From Rhodanobacter sp. (GTDB taxonomy: Bacteria > Pseudomonadota > Gammaproteobacteria > Xanthomonadales > Rhodanobacteraceae): DNA of 45,399 nt. Shown here one piece after another: positions 25,328-33,909 of this stretch. The first letter of the stretch is position 1; every line of letters starts with the position of its first letter. Location: positions 1 to 45,399 of the forward strand of contig SCSE01000048.1 of NCBI GenBank assembly GCA_004298015.1, in the 5' to 3' direction. The position numbers and the translations under genes are program-made. The notes below the pieces were generated by a model. It did no database searches. It was not told the origin of the DNA and saw nothing but the letters and a program-made list of their open reading frames with translations.

Positions 25328-27202
25328 ATGAGTCAATTCGCATTGCTGGGCAAGCGACGTTTTGCCCCGTTTTTCTGGACCCAGGCGTTGGGCGCGTTCA
25401 ACGACAACGCGTTCCGCAATGCGCTGCTGATGCTGGTGGCTTTCCGGATGGGGTTGGATGATCACGCGGTGTCGCTGTACACCAACCTGGCACCCGCGTT
25501 GTTTATCATTCCTTTTTTCCTGTTTTCGGCCACCGCCGGGCAGTTGGCGGAAAAATTCGAGAAGACCCGGATCATCCGCTGGGTGAAACTGTTCGAGATC
25601 GCCGCGATGGCGCTGGCCGCCGTCGGTTTCTACACCCACCACACCGGCTTGCTGCTGGTGGTGCTGTTCCTGATGGGCGTGCATTCGACCGTGTTCGGGC
25701 CGATCAAGTACGCGATCCTGCCGCAGGCGCTCAAGCCGGTCGAACTGGTGGGCGGCAACGGGCTGGTGGAAACCGGCACACAGCTGGCGATGCTGGTGGG
25801 CATGATCGCGGGCAACGCGTTGATGCTGGTAGGAGGCATCGGGCCGTTGCTGGCGGCAGCGGCGACCCTCATGGTGGCGGTGGCCGGGTATCTGGTGAGC
25901 CTCTGGATTCCCGCCGCCCCGGCGACCGCGCCGGATCTGCGCTTCAACTGGAACCCGTTCAGCGAAACGGCACGGGTACTGGGCATCACCCGTGCCGACC
26001 GCGCGGTATTCAACGCCGTGCTGGGAATTTCCTGGTTCTGGTTTTTCGGCACGGTGCTTATCGCCCAGCTACCGGTTTACACGCGGGAAATCCTGGGTGG
26101 CGACGGCTCGGTGAATACGCTGGTACTGACCTTGTTCTCGATCGGCACCGGGCTCGGTGCGCTGCTGTGCGAGCGGATGTCTGGCAAGCGGGTGGAAATC
26201 GGCCTGGTGCCGCTGGGTGCGTTCGGCCTGACGGTGTTTGGTGTGGATCTGTATTTCGCGCGGCATGGCATGGCCGCCGTGCGCGGTCTGGACTGGCTGG
26301 CATTCCTGCAAGGCGCGGGCAACTGGCGCATTGCGTTCGACCTGACGCTTATCGGCATGTTTGCCGGGTTTTACGTGGTGCCGCTGTTCGCCTTCGTGCA
26401 AGCACGTGCGCCGCGCGAGAAGCTGTCGCGCATCATCGCCGGCAACAATATTCTCAATGCGCTGTTGATCGTGCTGGCGGCGGGTTTCGGCCTGGGACTG
26501 GGTGCGCTGGGGCTGGACCCGGCGCAGATCTTCCTCGCCGCTGCGCTGCTCAACGTGCTGGTGGCGGGCTACATTTTCACCCTGGTACCCGAATTCCTGA
26601 TGCGCTTCATCACCTGGGTATTGGTGAACACGCTGTACCGGGTGCGTGTCGATGGCGCGGACAACATTCCCGGGGAAGGTCCGGTCTTGCTGGTCTGCAA
26701 CCATGTCAGTTTCATGGACCCCTTGCTGCTGCTCGGTAAGCTGCGGCGTCCGGCGCGCTTCGTGATATACCACCGGGTCTTTCGCATCCCGTTGCTGCGT
26801 TTCGTGTTTCGTATTGCCAGGGCGATTCCGATTGCCGGGCACAAGGAAGATCCGCTGCTGTTGCAGCAGGCCTACGACGCCATCGACACCGCGTTGGCCG
26901 CTGGCGAGGTGGTCTGTCTGTTCCCCGAAGGCGCGCTGAGCGCTGACGGCGAGATCGCCCCGTTCCGGCCGGGACTGGAGAAAATTCTGGCCCGGCGCCC
27001 GGTGCCGGTGGTACCGATGGCCTTGCGCGGCTTGTGGGGCAGCATGTGGAGCCGGCGTGACTCGACCCTGCATCGGGCACGCCTGCCGCGGCGTTTCAGG
27101 GCGCGGGTGGAGCTGGTGATCGATCCGACCGAGCCGTCGTTGTCGGCAACCGCCGCCGGGCTGGAACGGCGGGTGCGCGTATTGCGTGGCGACCTGGCCT
27201 GA
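25328..27202 (+). CDS. MFS transporter fused to a PlsC-type acyltransferase
   Basis: A 624-aa two-domain protein. Residues about 1-420 are a 12-helix MFS transporter of the LplT type (GAFNDNAFRNALLMLVAFRM, GVHSTVFGPIKYAILPQAL). Residues about 440-620 are a PlsC/LPLAT acyltransferase with the NHVSFMD motif (HxxxxD) near residue 458, an IPIAGHKEDP block and FPEGALSADG near 535. In E. coli LplT flips lysophospholipids inward and Aas re-acylates them, with an extra AMP-ligase domain that is absent here. This fusion probably repairs lysophospholipids in the inner membrane, taking its acyl donor from elsewhere. AGGG lies upstream of ATG 25328. Confidence 0.85.
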   Translation: MSQFALLGKRRFAPFFWTQALGAFNDNAFRNALLMLVAFRMGLDDHAVSLYTNLAPALFIIPFFLFSATAGQLAEKFEKTRIIRWVKLFEIAAMALAAVGFYTHHTGLLLVVLFLMGVHSTVFGPIKYAILPQALKPVELVGGNGLVETGTQLAMLVGMIAGNALMLVGGIGPLLAAAATLMVAVAGYLVSLWIPAAPATAPDLRFNWNPFSETARVLGITRADRAVFNAVLGISWFWFFGTVLIAQLPVYTREILGGDGSVNTLVLTLFSIGTGLGALLCERMSGKRVEIGLVPLGAFGLTVFGVDLYFARHGMAAVRGLDWLAFLQGAGNWRIAFDLTLIGMFAGFYVVPLFAFVQARAPREKLSRIIAGNNILNALLIVLAAGFGLGLGALGLDPAQIFLAAALLNVLVAGYIFTLVPEFLMRFITWVLVNTLYRVRVDGADNIPGEGPVLLVCNHVSFMDPLLLLGKLRRPARFVIYHRVFRIPLLRFVFRIARAIPIAGHKEDPLLLQQAYDAIDTALAAGEVVCLFPEGALSADGEIAPFRPGLEKILARRPVPVVPMALRGLWGSMWSRRDSTLHRARLPRRFRARVELVIDPTEPSLSATAAGLERRVRVLRGDLA

Positions 27203-27248
27203 GGGCATCCGACGGCGAGCGCAACACGCGTGCGATTTTTGCCGCCTC

Positions 27249-28118
27249 TCAGCCGATCCAGCTGCCGATGACAATCAACGCCACCACGCTGAGCCATGCC
27301 AGCAAGGCACGCAGCAGGGCGCTGCGCAGGCGTATCAGCTCGAACAATGGATCACTGCGCTCCTCGAAATAGCCATCCCCCGCCTCGATCTCGGTGAGGA
27401 TGTCGGCCTGCGCGGCGGCACCGAGAAAATCCGGGCCGGACTGATACCAGCTGGTGGGTGTGGCCTGCATCTGCCAGCGCTTCCAGGCGCCGATGACGGC
27501 CTCCCAGTGGCCCACCACGGCCAGCGTGAAGACCAGCAATTGGGCGGGCGCCCAGTCGAGTGCGTTGGCCAGGTAACCGGCAGCGGTATCGCTGTCCGCG
27601 TCGAGCTGCGAAGCGATGTCCTGACGCAAGGTCCGCGCCAGTCGATACAACAGCGCGCCGACCGGCCCCAGCAGGAAAAACCAGAACAGTACCCCGAAGC
27701 GCCGGCGCAACGCCGCATACACCGCCGCCACGCCCAGCGCCGGAGCGCTCCAGCTGATTTCGAGGCCATCGTCGGCCAGTGCCTGCGCCGCAGCCTCGCG
27801 GCGGGCGTCATCGGGGGCTTTCACGATGGCTTCAAGGTCCGCCTCGAACTCCCGCGGGCCGAAGCAGTACAACAACACCGCCAGCGAAAACAGCCACTGC
27901 AGCACATCGCCGGCCGGGGTGCGGCCGAGCAACCAGAACAGCAGCAGGCAAAGTGCCAGGGCTGGCAGCAAGGCCAGCAGCACGCGTCCGGCGCCACTGG
28001 TATCCGACAGCTGGGCGACCCAGCGGCGGAACAGACCGTCCACCCGCCAGCGTGCCAGCTGCGGCATCAGGTGCAGCAACCCCAGGGCGACGAGAACGGC
28101 AAGCAGACGTAAGGCCAT
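27249..28118 (-). CDS. ampE: AmpE-like inner-membrane regulatory protein
   Basis: A 289-aa membrane protein of the AmpE/CobD-like family. In enterobacteria AmpE lies next to AmpD and modulates induction of AmpC beta-lactamase. It begins MALRLLAVLVALGLLHLMPQ and contains family blocks LYCFGPREFEADLEAIV near residue 95, FGVLFWFFLLGPVGALLYRL, LANALDWAPAQLLVFTLAVV and a C-terminal helix. I chose ATG 28118; ATG 28148 would add 10 residues, and neither has a clear ribosome site. No ampD lies nearby in this window. Confidence 0.8.
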   Translation of the reverse strand: MALRLLAVLVALGLLHLMPQLARWRVDGLFRRWVAQLSDTSGAGRVLLALLPALALCLLLFWLLGRTPAGDVLQWLFSLAVLLYCFGPREFEADLEAIVKAPDDARREAAAQALADDGLEISWSAPALGVAAVYAALRRRFGVLFWFFLLGPVGALLYRLARTLRQDIASQLDADSDTAAGYLANALDWAPAQLLVFTLAVVGHWEAVIGAWKRWQMQATPTSWYQSGPDFLGAAAQADILTEIEAGDGYFEERSDPLFELIRLRSALLRALLAWLSVVALIVIGSWIG

Positions 28119-28199
28119 GAAGGGCAGTCTCGCAGACAGAACCCGCATTGTAGGCCAAGCACACCCAAGACCACAGTCCGCAGCGAGGCTGGGTCTGGA

Positions 28200-28967
28200 T
28201 CATCGTCGATGCGGCAGGCAGTGGTACTCGCGAGCGGTCCTCCCTACCTGGCCAGGCGAGATGTGACGCCTCAGAAGTTCCCGGGTCGACATGCCGCGCC
28301 ACGCATCAACGTCGACGCAATGGCGGTCGGGAACGCCAAACAGGGACTGCAGTTCGCGGGCGATGCTGCCGACCCCCTGGTCCCTCGAATCGATCAAGCG
28401 CAAGCCTTCGACGATCGCTGCAGTCCCGAGCCGGGCAGCCGCGCACTGGATCGCCCCATGGGCCGCTCAATGCGGTGCAGCAGCTCGCCGCTGGCGATGT
28501 AGCCCGGCTCGGAGCCGCTGGCGACAGGCGCTGAAGTCAGCATCACGGGTTTTTTGCGCCGATCGGCCAGGCGTACGGATCGGGCTGACGCCTTGAGTCC
28601 TGACGCACGGCGGAGGGCAAGAGCGACGGGGCGGGCGTGGCGACCGCCTGGTGCCGACGGCGTCGCGATGTGAGGCGGCTGCTGCCGTGGCTTCGACGTG
28701 TTTATCGGCAGATGGATCAGGTGCACCGTGAGTCCGTCTTGCCGCCGCCCGGTCCGTACCGGCGAGTGGCGTGACGAAGATGCCATGGCGTGGCACAACG
28801 TCAGCAGCAGGCCCGCATGAAGGCCGAGGACGATGACATGGGATCGCGATTCGTCGACAGGAAAGAGGCTTGCCATCCCACGATCGAGCACATGAACGCA
28901 CCAGCGGCAGTCCCGTGCAGATTGCCACCTGCGTGTGGACTTCATCGACGGCCCGGAGTTCATTCAC
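28200..28967 (-). pseudogene. decayed coding region, unrecognised
   Basis: The minus strand holds protein-like segments in different frames. A part near 28780-28900 reads HVIVLGLHAGLLLTLC; a middle part reads GSEPGYIASGELLHRIE; then, after a shift near 28465, another frame reads HGAIQCAAARLGTAAIVEGL followed by RLIDSRDQGVGSIAREL and ends HISPGQVGR. The pieces line up head to tail and suggest one gene broken by several frameshifts. I do not recognise it. The rest of the gap from ampE to nudC (28119-28199 and 28968-29090) shows nothing else. Confidence 0.3.
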
Positions 28968-29097
28968 CTGTGTGACCTGCCGGCCCGTCCACCCAAAGCA
29001 TGGGCCCGGCGGTGCCCAGGCTCATCTGAGCTCAGAGGCAGGGAAAATATCGAACGTCGGGCGACGCTCTCTGTAGATGGGCGATTTTCTCCCAGCC

Positions 29098-29133
29098 TTC
29101 TCAGCCTTCTCAGCCTTCTCAGCCTTCTCAGCC
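29098..29133. repeat. four tandem copies of a 9-bp unit at the nudC 3' end
   Basis: TTCTCAGCC occurs four times head to tail, preceded by one imperfect copy. On the minus strand each unit carries TGA in one frame, and the copy at 29125-29133 supplies the nudC stop codon. Confidence 0.85.
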
Positions 29134-30126
29134 CGACGCGGGGAACCCGTGGCCACTACTCGAAGCGGCGGCGACGCAGGCATCCAGATCAAGTCCCGCC
29201 CGCTGCTGCAGCCACCAGGCCAGCAGGTGATAGGACACCGACAGCGGCGGCGAGGGGACGAAACTGCCGTCGTCGAGTCCGGCGAGGATTTGCGCCGGGG
29301 TGAACCAGCGGACGTCCTCCAGTTCGTGGTCGCGACGCTCGATATGCGGCGAGGTGGCGGTGGCGACGAAGCCCACCATCAGCGACGCCGGCATCGGCCA
29401 GGGTTGTGAGGAGTGATAGTGCACTTCGTCGACAATCACACCCGCCTCCTCGGCGACCTCGCGGCGCACCGCGTCCTCGAGCGACTCGCCGGGTTCAACG
29501 AAGCCGGCGAGGGTCGAGTAGCGTCCCGCAGGCCAGCCGGCCTGGCGCCCGAGCAGGCAGGCGCCTTCGTGCTCGACCAGCATGATGACGGCCGCGTCGG
29601 TACGCGGAAAATGCAGGCGACCGCATTCGGCGTTGCTGCATCGCGCGCGGTGTCCGGCGGAAACCAGCTGCAGCTCACTGCCGCAGCGGGCGCAACGCCG
29701 GGTCTCGCGTTGCCAGTGCGACAGCCCCTTGGCAAAGGCAAACAGTCCGGCCTGGTCTGCCGGCAACTGCATGCCGGCGTGGCGCAGGCTCATGCGCCGT
29801 GCCTCGAGCGCCTGTTCCAGCGCGGCGAGGTCTGCGCCATCGTCCAGCACCAGCATGAAATACGGCCGTTGATCGGCCACGCCGAGCAGGCTGGCGGGTC
29901 GCGTGTCCAGCCATTGCGCGCGTTCATCGGGGTCGAGCCAGCGCAGTGTGGTTTGATCTAGGCGGACATACGCCTCACCGGCTGCATCCAGCAGCAGATA
30001 GCGCGCCGCGGGGGCAGCTTCCTGCGCTGCCACCCATGACGATTGCTCGCGTCGCTCCGCGTGCCGGTCGAGGCTCAGGCTGAGCCCGGCGAAGGTATTC
30101 GGTCGCGGCAGGGTGGCCCGATCCAA
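29128..30126 (-). CDS. nudC: NADH pyrophosphatase NudC (RNA deNADding enzyme)
   Basis: A Nudix hydrolase of about 332 aa that cleaves NAD(H) and removes NAD caps from RNA. The zinc ribbon is CARCG then CSNAEC near residues 145-167. The Nudix box (GFVEPGESLEDAVRREV, then AEEAG) follows near 205-227, and then the NudC-specific SQPWPMPASLM. A TTG at 30126 avoids overlap with erpA; an ATG at 30183 is in frame but lies 44 bases inside erpA, and neither has a clear ribosome site. The C-terminus reaches into the 9-bp tandem repeat. It is last in the minus-strand series after erpA. Confidence 0.88.
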   Translation of the reverse strand: MDRATLPRPNTFAGLSLSLDRHAERREQSSWVAAQEAAPAARYLLLDAAGEAYVRLDQTTLRWLDPDERAQWLDTRPASLLGVADQRPYFMLVLDDGADLAALEQALEARRMSLRHAGMQLPADQAGLFAFAKGLSHWQRETRRCARCGSELQLVSAGHRARCSNAECGRLHFPRTDAAVIMLVEHEGACLLGRQAGWPAGRYSTLAGFVEPGESLEDAVRREVAEEAGVIVDEVHYHSSQPWPMPASLMVGFVATATSPHIERRDHELEDVRWFTPAQILAGLDDGSFVPSPPLSVSYHLLAWWLQQRAGLDLDACVAAASSSGHGFPASG

Positions 30127-30139
30127 GGCAGCAGACCGC

Positions 30140-30505
30140 TCAGACGGAAAACGACGAGCCGCAGCCGCAGGTGCTCTTGGCATTCGGATTGCTGATGACG
30201 AACTGCGACCCGCTGAGGTTTTCCGCGTAGTCGATCTGGGCGCCGGTCAGGTATTGCAGCGAAAGCGGATCGCACAGCAGGGTGACGCCTTCGCGCTCGA
30301 CGGAAAAATCGTCGTCGGCCTGCGCCTCGTCGAAGGTGAAGCCGTACTGGAAGCCCGAACAGCCACCACCATTGATGTAGACGCGAAGCTTCAGCGCCGG
30401 GTTGCCCTCTTCGGCAATCAGCTCGTGCACCTTGCGTGCCGCCGCTTCGGTGAACAGCAGCGGGGAGCTGCTGCGGTAGTCAGGGATCGCAACAAAAGTT
30501 TCCAT
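30140..30505 (-). CDS. erpA: iron-sulfur cluster insertion protein ErpA
   Basis: A 121-aa A-type iron-sulfur carrier that passes clusters to apoproteins. It has the family blocks [19 protein letters not shown] (first Cys) and the C-terminal [11 protein letters not shown] (second and third Cys). ATG 30505 begins [20 protein letters not shown] and gives the usual length; an upstream in-frame start would add 24 unrelated residues. It follows the bactofilin gene after about 70 bp, an order I recall in related genomes. Nearby bfd and bfr also serve iron handling. Confidence 0.93.
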   Translation of the reverse strand: METFVAIPDYRSSSPLLFTEAAARKVHELIAEEGNPALKLRVYINGGGCSGFQYGFTFDEAQADDDFSVEREGVTLLCDPLSLQYLTGAQIDYAENLSGSQFVISNPNAKSTCGCGSSFSV

Positions 30506-30573
30506 GGCGTTCACGTGGGGTCGGTACGGGTCCGATACAAGCATACCTGCATGACGCCCGGAAGGTTCCGGTT

Positions 30574-30996
30574 TCAATCGGCTGCGGTTTCCTCCTCACT
30601 TGCTGGTGACGGCAACTCGCGTTGTGCCTGACCGTCCTGGCGGGCGATCCGGCCGTTGACCTGGGCGCCAGCGGCCATTTCCAGCGTGTGATAGCGCAAG
30701 TCGCCGTCAATGCGCGCCTGCGCGGCCAGTTCCAGGCGGGCACTGATATGCACGTCGCCGGTAACATGGCCATTGATCACCGCATGCGGCACGCGGATTT
30801 CGCCTTGTACCTGGCCGTGTTCGCTGAGGGTGAACATCGCGTCGTCCCCCTCAGCCAGCACCGCGCCTTCAATACGCCCGTCCAGGTGCAGCGCGCCACT
30901 GAAATGCAGGTCCCCGCGGATCACCGTGCCGCGTGCAATCAAGCTGGTGTCGTGACTGGTGGTGTCACTGTGGGCTTTGCGTTTACGGTTGAGCAT
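30574..30996 (-). CDS. bactofilin, polymer-forming cytoskeletal protein
   Basis: A 140-aa bactofilin. These proteins polymerise without nucleotide and scaffold cell-shape or envelope enzymes. The beta-helical DUF583 core runs from about residue 20 to 115 with repeating turns: [49 protein letters not shown] and [18 protein letters not shown]. Short polar tails flank it. Its start overlaps the end of the upstream DUF6776 gene by 14 bases, so the two are translationally coupled and may act together at the inner membrane. Confidence 0.9.
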   Translation of the reverse strand: MLNRKRKAHSDTTSHDTSLIARGTVIRGDLHFSGALHLDGRIEGAVLAEGDDAMFTLSEHGQVQGEIRVPHAVINGHVTGDVHISARLELAAQARIDGDLRYHTLEMAAGAQVNGRIARQDGQAQRELPSPASEEETAAD

Positions 30997-31756
30997 CGTG
31001 ATTCTCTTGAGCTGAAGTGATGTTGCCGCTGAGGGCCTCGCGCCAGGTGACTGTGCGGGTCACCGGCTGCCCCTTTTTGGGCTTGATCAGAATACGCAGC
31101 CGGGTCGGACGGAAACCAGCGGGCAGCACGATGGTGCCTTGCAGCTGCTGGAAATACATGAACTGGAACGGCAGCCCGTCCTTTTGCGCGGCGTCGCCAA
31201 GCGCGGACCAGCCCAGTTGCACCACTTTGTCGCCGCTCAAACCTTCCACCCGAACCGAAGCAGTGCCGGATATCTCGTCGCCGCGCTTGGCATTCTGGGT
31301 CAGGCTGAGTACCAGATTCCAGCCGCGCGAGCCGGAGATCGGTTGCAGCTTGACCTCCTGCACCTTGAGCCCGTGTCGCTGGGTGCCGCCGCCCACCAGC
31401 CGTGAATAGAACCCGAGATCCGCGCGCAGGCCGCTGATCTCCTCTTCCCGCTGGGTCAGGGTGCCGCGCAAGGCTCGGGTGGCCACCTGATTCACCTGCG
31501 CGGCGCGCTGAAGGTTGGCGATCTGCTGCTTCAGGTCGTTGACCGTCGTTACCGTTGCCGCTGCAGTCCCCACCGCTTGCGAGGCCGGGTCGGAGGCACT
31601 CGGCCCGGTAGTGGACCGTGCCATCAGCCCGGCCAGCAGCGCGGTGATCGCCAGGCTGATCAGCCAGAACAGCGCCAGCCACCAGCGCCGCCGCCACCAG
31701 CCGCCCGGATCGTCATGCCTGCGCACAACAAAGCGCGGTGGTGGTCGTGAGGCCAT
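30983..31756 (-). CDS. DUF6776-like single-pass membrane protein
   Basis: A 257-aa protein with a basic cytoplasmic N-terminus, one membrane helix (WWLALFWLISLAITALLAGL near residue 30), a coiled-coil stretch (VNDLKQQIANLQRAAQVNQV to LRADLGFYSRLV, about 75-125) and a periplasmic beta domain with WNLVLSLTQNAK and TIVLPAGFRPTRLRILIKPK. This layout matches the DUF6776 family seen beside bactofilin genes in related bacteria. I chose ATG 31756; the frame stays open upstream but loses the protein-like pattern. Coupling to bactofilin suggests a membrane anchor or partner for it. The function is unproven. Confidence 0.75.
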   Translation of the reverse strand: MASRPPPRFVVRRHDDPGGWWRRRWWLALFWLISLAITALLAGLMARSTTGPSASDPASQAVGTAAATVTTVNDLKQQIANLQRAAQVNQVATRALRGTLTQREEEISGLRADLGFYSRLVGGGTQRHGLKVQEVKLQPISGSRGWNLVLSLTQNAKRGDEISGTASVRVEGLSGDKVVQLGWSALGDAAQKDGLPFQFMYFQQLQGTIVLPAGFRPTRLRILIKPKKGQPVTRTVTWREALSGNITSAQENHDAQP

Positions 31757-31866
31757 GCGGACAATCCAGTAAAACCCTACGTATAGACCGGGCGTGATGA
31801 AAGCGTCAAGGAACGGCCGCACGCTTTCGGCTCGCAGCGTGTCCGCGCAGCCGAAAGCGGCGGTTG

Positions 31867-32337
31867 TCAGCTCAGCATCTTGCTCTGCAGGTAGCGCTCG
31901 GTACCGATGTCCTTGATCAGGCTGAACTGGGTTTCCAGCCAGTCGATGTGTTCTTCCTCGTCGTGCAGGATGTTCTTGAACAGGTCGCGGCTGACGTAGT
32001 CGGCGATCGTTTCGCTGTGGGCGATGGCCGCGCGCAGGTCCTTCACCGCATCGAGCTCCAGGTCGAGATCGCCCTGCATGGTCTCCAGCACGTTTTCGCC
32101 GACCCGCAACTTGCCCAGATGCTGCAGGTTCGGCAGACCATCGAGAAACAGGATGCGCTCGATCAGATGATCGGCATGCTTCATCTCCTCGATCGACTCC
32201 TTGTATTCGTGCTCGGCCAGCTCCGCATAGCCCCAATTCTTGAGCATGCGGCAATGCAGGAAGTACTGGTTGATCGCGGTAAGCTCGTTGTAGAGCACCT
32301 TGTTGAGGAACTCGATGACTTTGGCATCGCCTTTCAT
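31867..32337 (-). CDS. bfr: bacterioferritin
   Basis: A 156-aa bacterioferritin, the 24-subunit heme-containing iron store. It begins [20 protein letters not shown] and shows the ferroxidase ligands in [25 protein letters not shown] and [18 protein letters not shown], plus the heme-binding Met near residue 52 (IEEMKHADH). AGGAG lies about 9 bases before ATG 32337. Its partner bfd lies upstream on the same strand, with about 320 bp between them in which I see no gene. Confidence 0.95.
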   Translation of the reverse strand: MKGDAKVIEFLNKVLYNELTAINQYFLHCRMLKNWGYAELAEHEYKESIEEMKHADHLIERILFLDGLPNLQHLGKLRVGENVLETMQGDLDLELDAVKDLRAAIAHSETIADYVSRDLFKNILHDEEEHIDWLETQFSLIKDIGTERYLQSKMLS

Positions 32338-32659
32338 GATGGATCTCCTGCAGTTCGAAGAGGTAGAACAGGCACTATACAAAGCCGCCGCCGGGAGCGG
32401 TGGGATCGGAGCAACGACGCCTCGATGATGCAGTGAGCACGCGAACCCGTGGCGCCACGAGCCCCGGCACGCTCGAATTCGGTCGAAACCTCGAAAGCAC
32501 CCGCTTGCGCTGAGCACGGCGGTCGCATGCGCCGGCTGCGAGGCGTGCGTTTCACGGGGGTCAAGCGGCAAGTCACCCGGTCAGGCAACTCGGTGGCTTC
32601 GGGGGCAACGGTTCGGGCGCCATGCAGGCGAGGGCGGAAGCGTGCCCGCGGGTCTGCCG

Positions 32660-32860
32660 TCAGGCCGTGCTTGCAACCGGTAGCCGGCATGTCACCTGCG
32701 CGACCGCGCGGTCGAGCGTGGCGCGTGCCTCCGGCTCGCAGCAACCGCAGCAATCCGAGCAGCCGGTACGCGCCTGCAGCTCGGCAAACGAATGCACACC
32801 GTCGGCCGCCTCGCGGCGGATGTCATGGTCAGTTACGGCGTTGCACAGGCAGACATACAT
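32660..32860 (-). CDS. bfd: bacterioferritin-associated ferredoxin
   Basis: A 66-aa (2Fe-2S) ferredoxin that reduces bacterioferritin so that stored iron is released. It starts at ATG 32860 with MYVCLCNAVTDHDIRREAAD, giving the CxC pair. The second pair lies in GCSDCCGCCEP, whose extra Cys residues also occur in relatives. The C-terminus (ARATLDRAVAQVTCRLPVAS) is typical in length. A Fur-box-like element lies 20-35 bp upstream, so iron repression is likely, as in E. coli and Pseudomonas. Confidence 0.9.
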   Translation of the reverse strand: MYVCLCNAVTDHDIRREAADGVHSFAELQARTGCSDCCGCCEPEARATLDRAVAQVTCRLPVASTA

Positions 32861-32880
32861 GCTGCATATAAGAACGCGAA

Positions 32881-32895
32881 TGCGAATGATTGTCA
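32881..32895. promoter_or_regulatory. Fur-box-like site upstream of bfd
   Basis: TGCGAATGATTGTCA agrees at 11 of 14 positions with the 7-1-7 Fur consensus (TGATAAT, N, ATTATCA). It sits 20 bp upstream of the bfd start, where binding would block transcription when iron is plentiful. Confidence 0.55.
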
Positions 32896-32926
32896 ACAAT
32901 CGAAGGGCAAGCTGCCCGAGCGGCGG

Positions 32927-33475
32927 TCAGGCAGCTTCGCGGCCGTTCGGCTCACTGCCATCGCGGCCACGCGGCGGCACGGTGCCCACTTCGATGCTGA
33001 AAAGCCCTTCCACCAGGGGCGCGAAATGGCGCAGGGCGCGTTCGTACACCTGGCGCTTGAAATTCACCACGTGCGCGGCCGGATACCAGAAATCCACCCA
33101 GCGCCAGATATCGAATTCCGGTTTGTCACAGGCCCCCAGATTCAAGGCTTCCTCGGTGCTGACCAGCTTGAGCAGAAACCATACCTGCTTCTGGCCGATG
33201 CAGGTTGGCCGCTGGTGGCGGCGGATATAGCGCTGCGGCAGCTTGTAGCGAAGCCAGCCATGGGTTGCCGCAACCACTTCCACATGGTGAGGATGCAGGC
33301 CGGTTTCCTCCTCCAGCTCGCGATACATCGCCTCCAGCGGGGTCTCGTCGCTGTTCATGCCACCTTGCGGAAACTGCCAGCCATCGCGGTTGATCCGACG
33401 TGCCCAGAACAGCTGCCCGTTCGTGTTGAGCAACACGATTCCCACATTCGGACGGTAGCCATCAACGTCGATCAT
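32927..33475 (-). CDS. rppH: RNA pyrophosphohydrolase RppH
   Basis: A 182-aa Nudix enzyme that removes pyrophosphate from the 5' end of RNA and so starts mRNA decay. It begins [20 protein letters not shown] and carries the Nudix box [20 protein letters not shown] (then TG) near residues 38-60, followed by KQVWFLLKL and [12 protein letters not shown]. The C-terminal extension after EVGTVPP is short and polar. GGAGG precedes ATG 33475. It lies divergent from the tRNA-Met gene. Confidence 0.93.
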   Translation of the reverse strand: MIDVDGYRPNVGIVLLNTNGQLFWARRINRDGWQFPQGGMNSDETPLEAMYRELEEETGLHPHHVEVVAATHGWLRYKLPQRYIRRHQRPTCIGQKQVWFLLKLVSTEEALNLGACDKPEFDIWRWVDFWYPAAHVVNFKRQVYERALRHFAPLVEGLFSIEVGTVPPRGRDGSEPNGREAA

Positions 33476-33577
33476 CTCGCCTCCGGGAGCGGCACGGCGC
33501 GGATTCCGCCGTCGAGGCTGCATCCAGCACTGACCGCGATTCAAACATAGTCGGCAAAGCATCGGCAAGCAGTGGAC

Positions 33578-33620
33578 TTGAACCCGGCCGGCCAGCCCAC
33601 TACACTGCCGCGCCCCGCCC
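33578..33620 (+). promoter_or_regulatory. tRNA-Met promoter with GC-rich discriminator
   Basis: TTGAAC (33578-33583) and TACACT (33601-33606) are exactly 17 bases apart. The bases after the -10 (33607-33620) are almost all G and C, the pattern linked to stringent control of stable-RNA promoters. The tRNA begins 38 bases further on. Confidence 0.75.
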
Positions 33621-33657
33621 GACATCGTCCGATGCCTGCCGCGGGGCGGTTCCGCAA

Positions 33658-33734
33658 GGCTATGTAGCTCAGCTGGTTAGAGCGTGGCACTCATAATGCC
33701 GAGGTCGGTGGTTCGAGTCCACCCATAGCCACCA
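33658..33734 (+). tRNA. tRNA-Met (CAT)
   Basis: A 77-base tRNA with acceptor arms GGCTATG and CATAGCC, D-arm GCTCAGCTGGTTAGAGC, anticodon loop CTCATAA (anticodon CAT) closed by TGGCA/TGCCG, T-arm GGTTCGAGTCC and an encoded CCA. The overall sequence resembles E. coli elongator tRNA-Met (metT) more than tRNA-Ile2, which shares the CAT anticodon. The integrase just downstream suggests that its 3' end is an attachment site. Confidence 0.95.
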
Positions 33735-33759
33735 AATTCATGTTTCACGACGTTCCAAG

Positions 33760-33802
33760 AAGGCCGGTAAACCCAGTAACAGCAAGGGTTCCGGCCTTTT
33801 TT
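33760..33802 (+). terminator. terminator after tRNA-Met
   Basis: AAGGCCGG (33760-33767) pairs with CCGGCCTT (33791-33798), with an inner AACCC/GGGTT stem, and the right arm runs into six T residues (33797-33802). Confidence 0.7.
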
Positions 33803-33836
33803 GTGTCCTATGCATTCCTATGAGGTACATTGCAAT

Positions 33837-33893
33837 CTACCGTCACGCGACGGTAGTTCTGTCGGTAACCAGTTACCGGCAAAAAAGTTACCG
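33837..33893. repeat. cluster of TACCG half-sites upstream of the integrase
   Basis: Five copies of a (C/T)TACCG-like element lie in 57 bp: an inverted pair CTACCGTC/GACGGTAG (33837-33856), an inverted pair CGGTAAC/GTTACCG (33863-33878) and a further GTTACCG (33887-33893). They end 16 bp before the integrase ATG. Likely roles are arm-type integrase sites or an excisionase/autoregulatory operator. Confidence 0.6.
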
Positions 33894-33909
33894 TCGAGAG
33901 GCCGCCGTC

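Noticed and set aside
29087-29133. CRISPR array
   Set aside because: The units are 9 bp, directly adjacent and without spacers; this is a simple tandem repeat.
30127-30183. ATG 30183 as the nudC start
   Set aside because: It lies 44 bases inside erpA and the extra residues are Ala/Arg-rich; it remains possible, so it is noted in the nudC entry.
33658-33734. tRNA-Ile2 (CAT anticodon)
   Set aside because: Acceptor, D-arm and anticodon-stem sequences resemble elongator tRNA-Met; confirming it would need a check of identity elements and of tilS-dependent bases.
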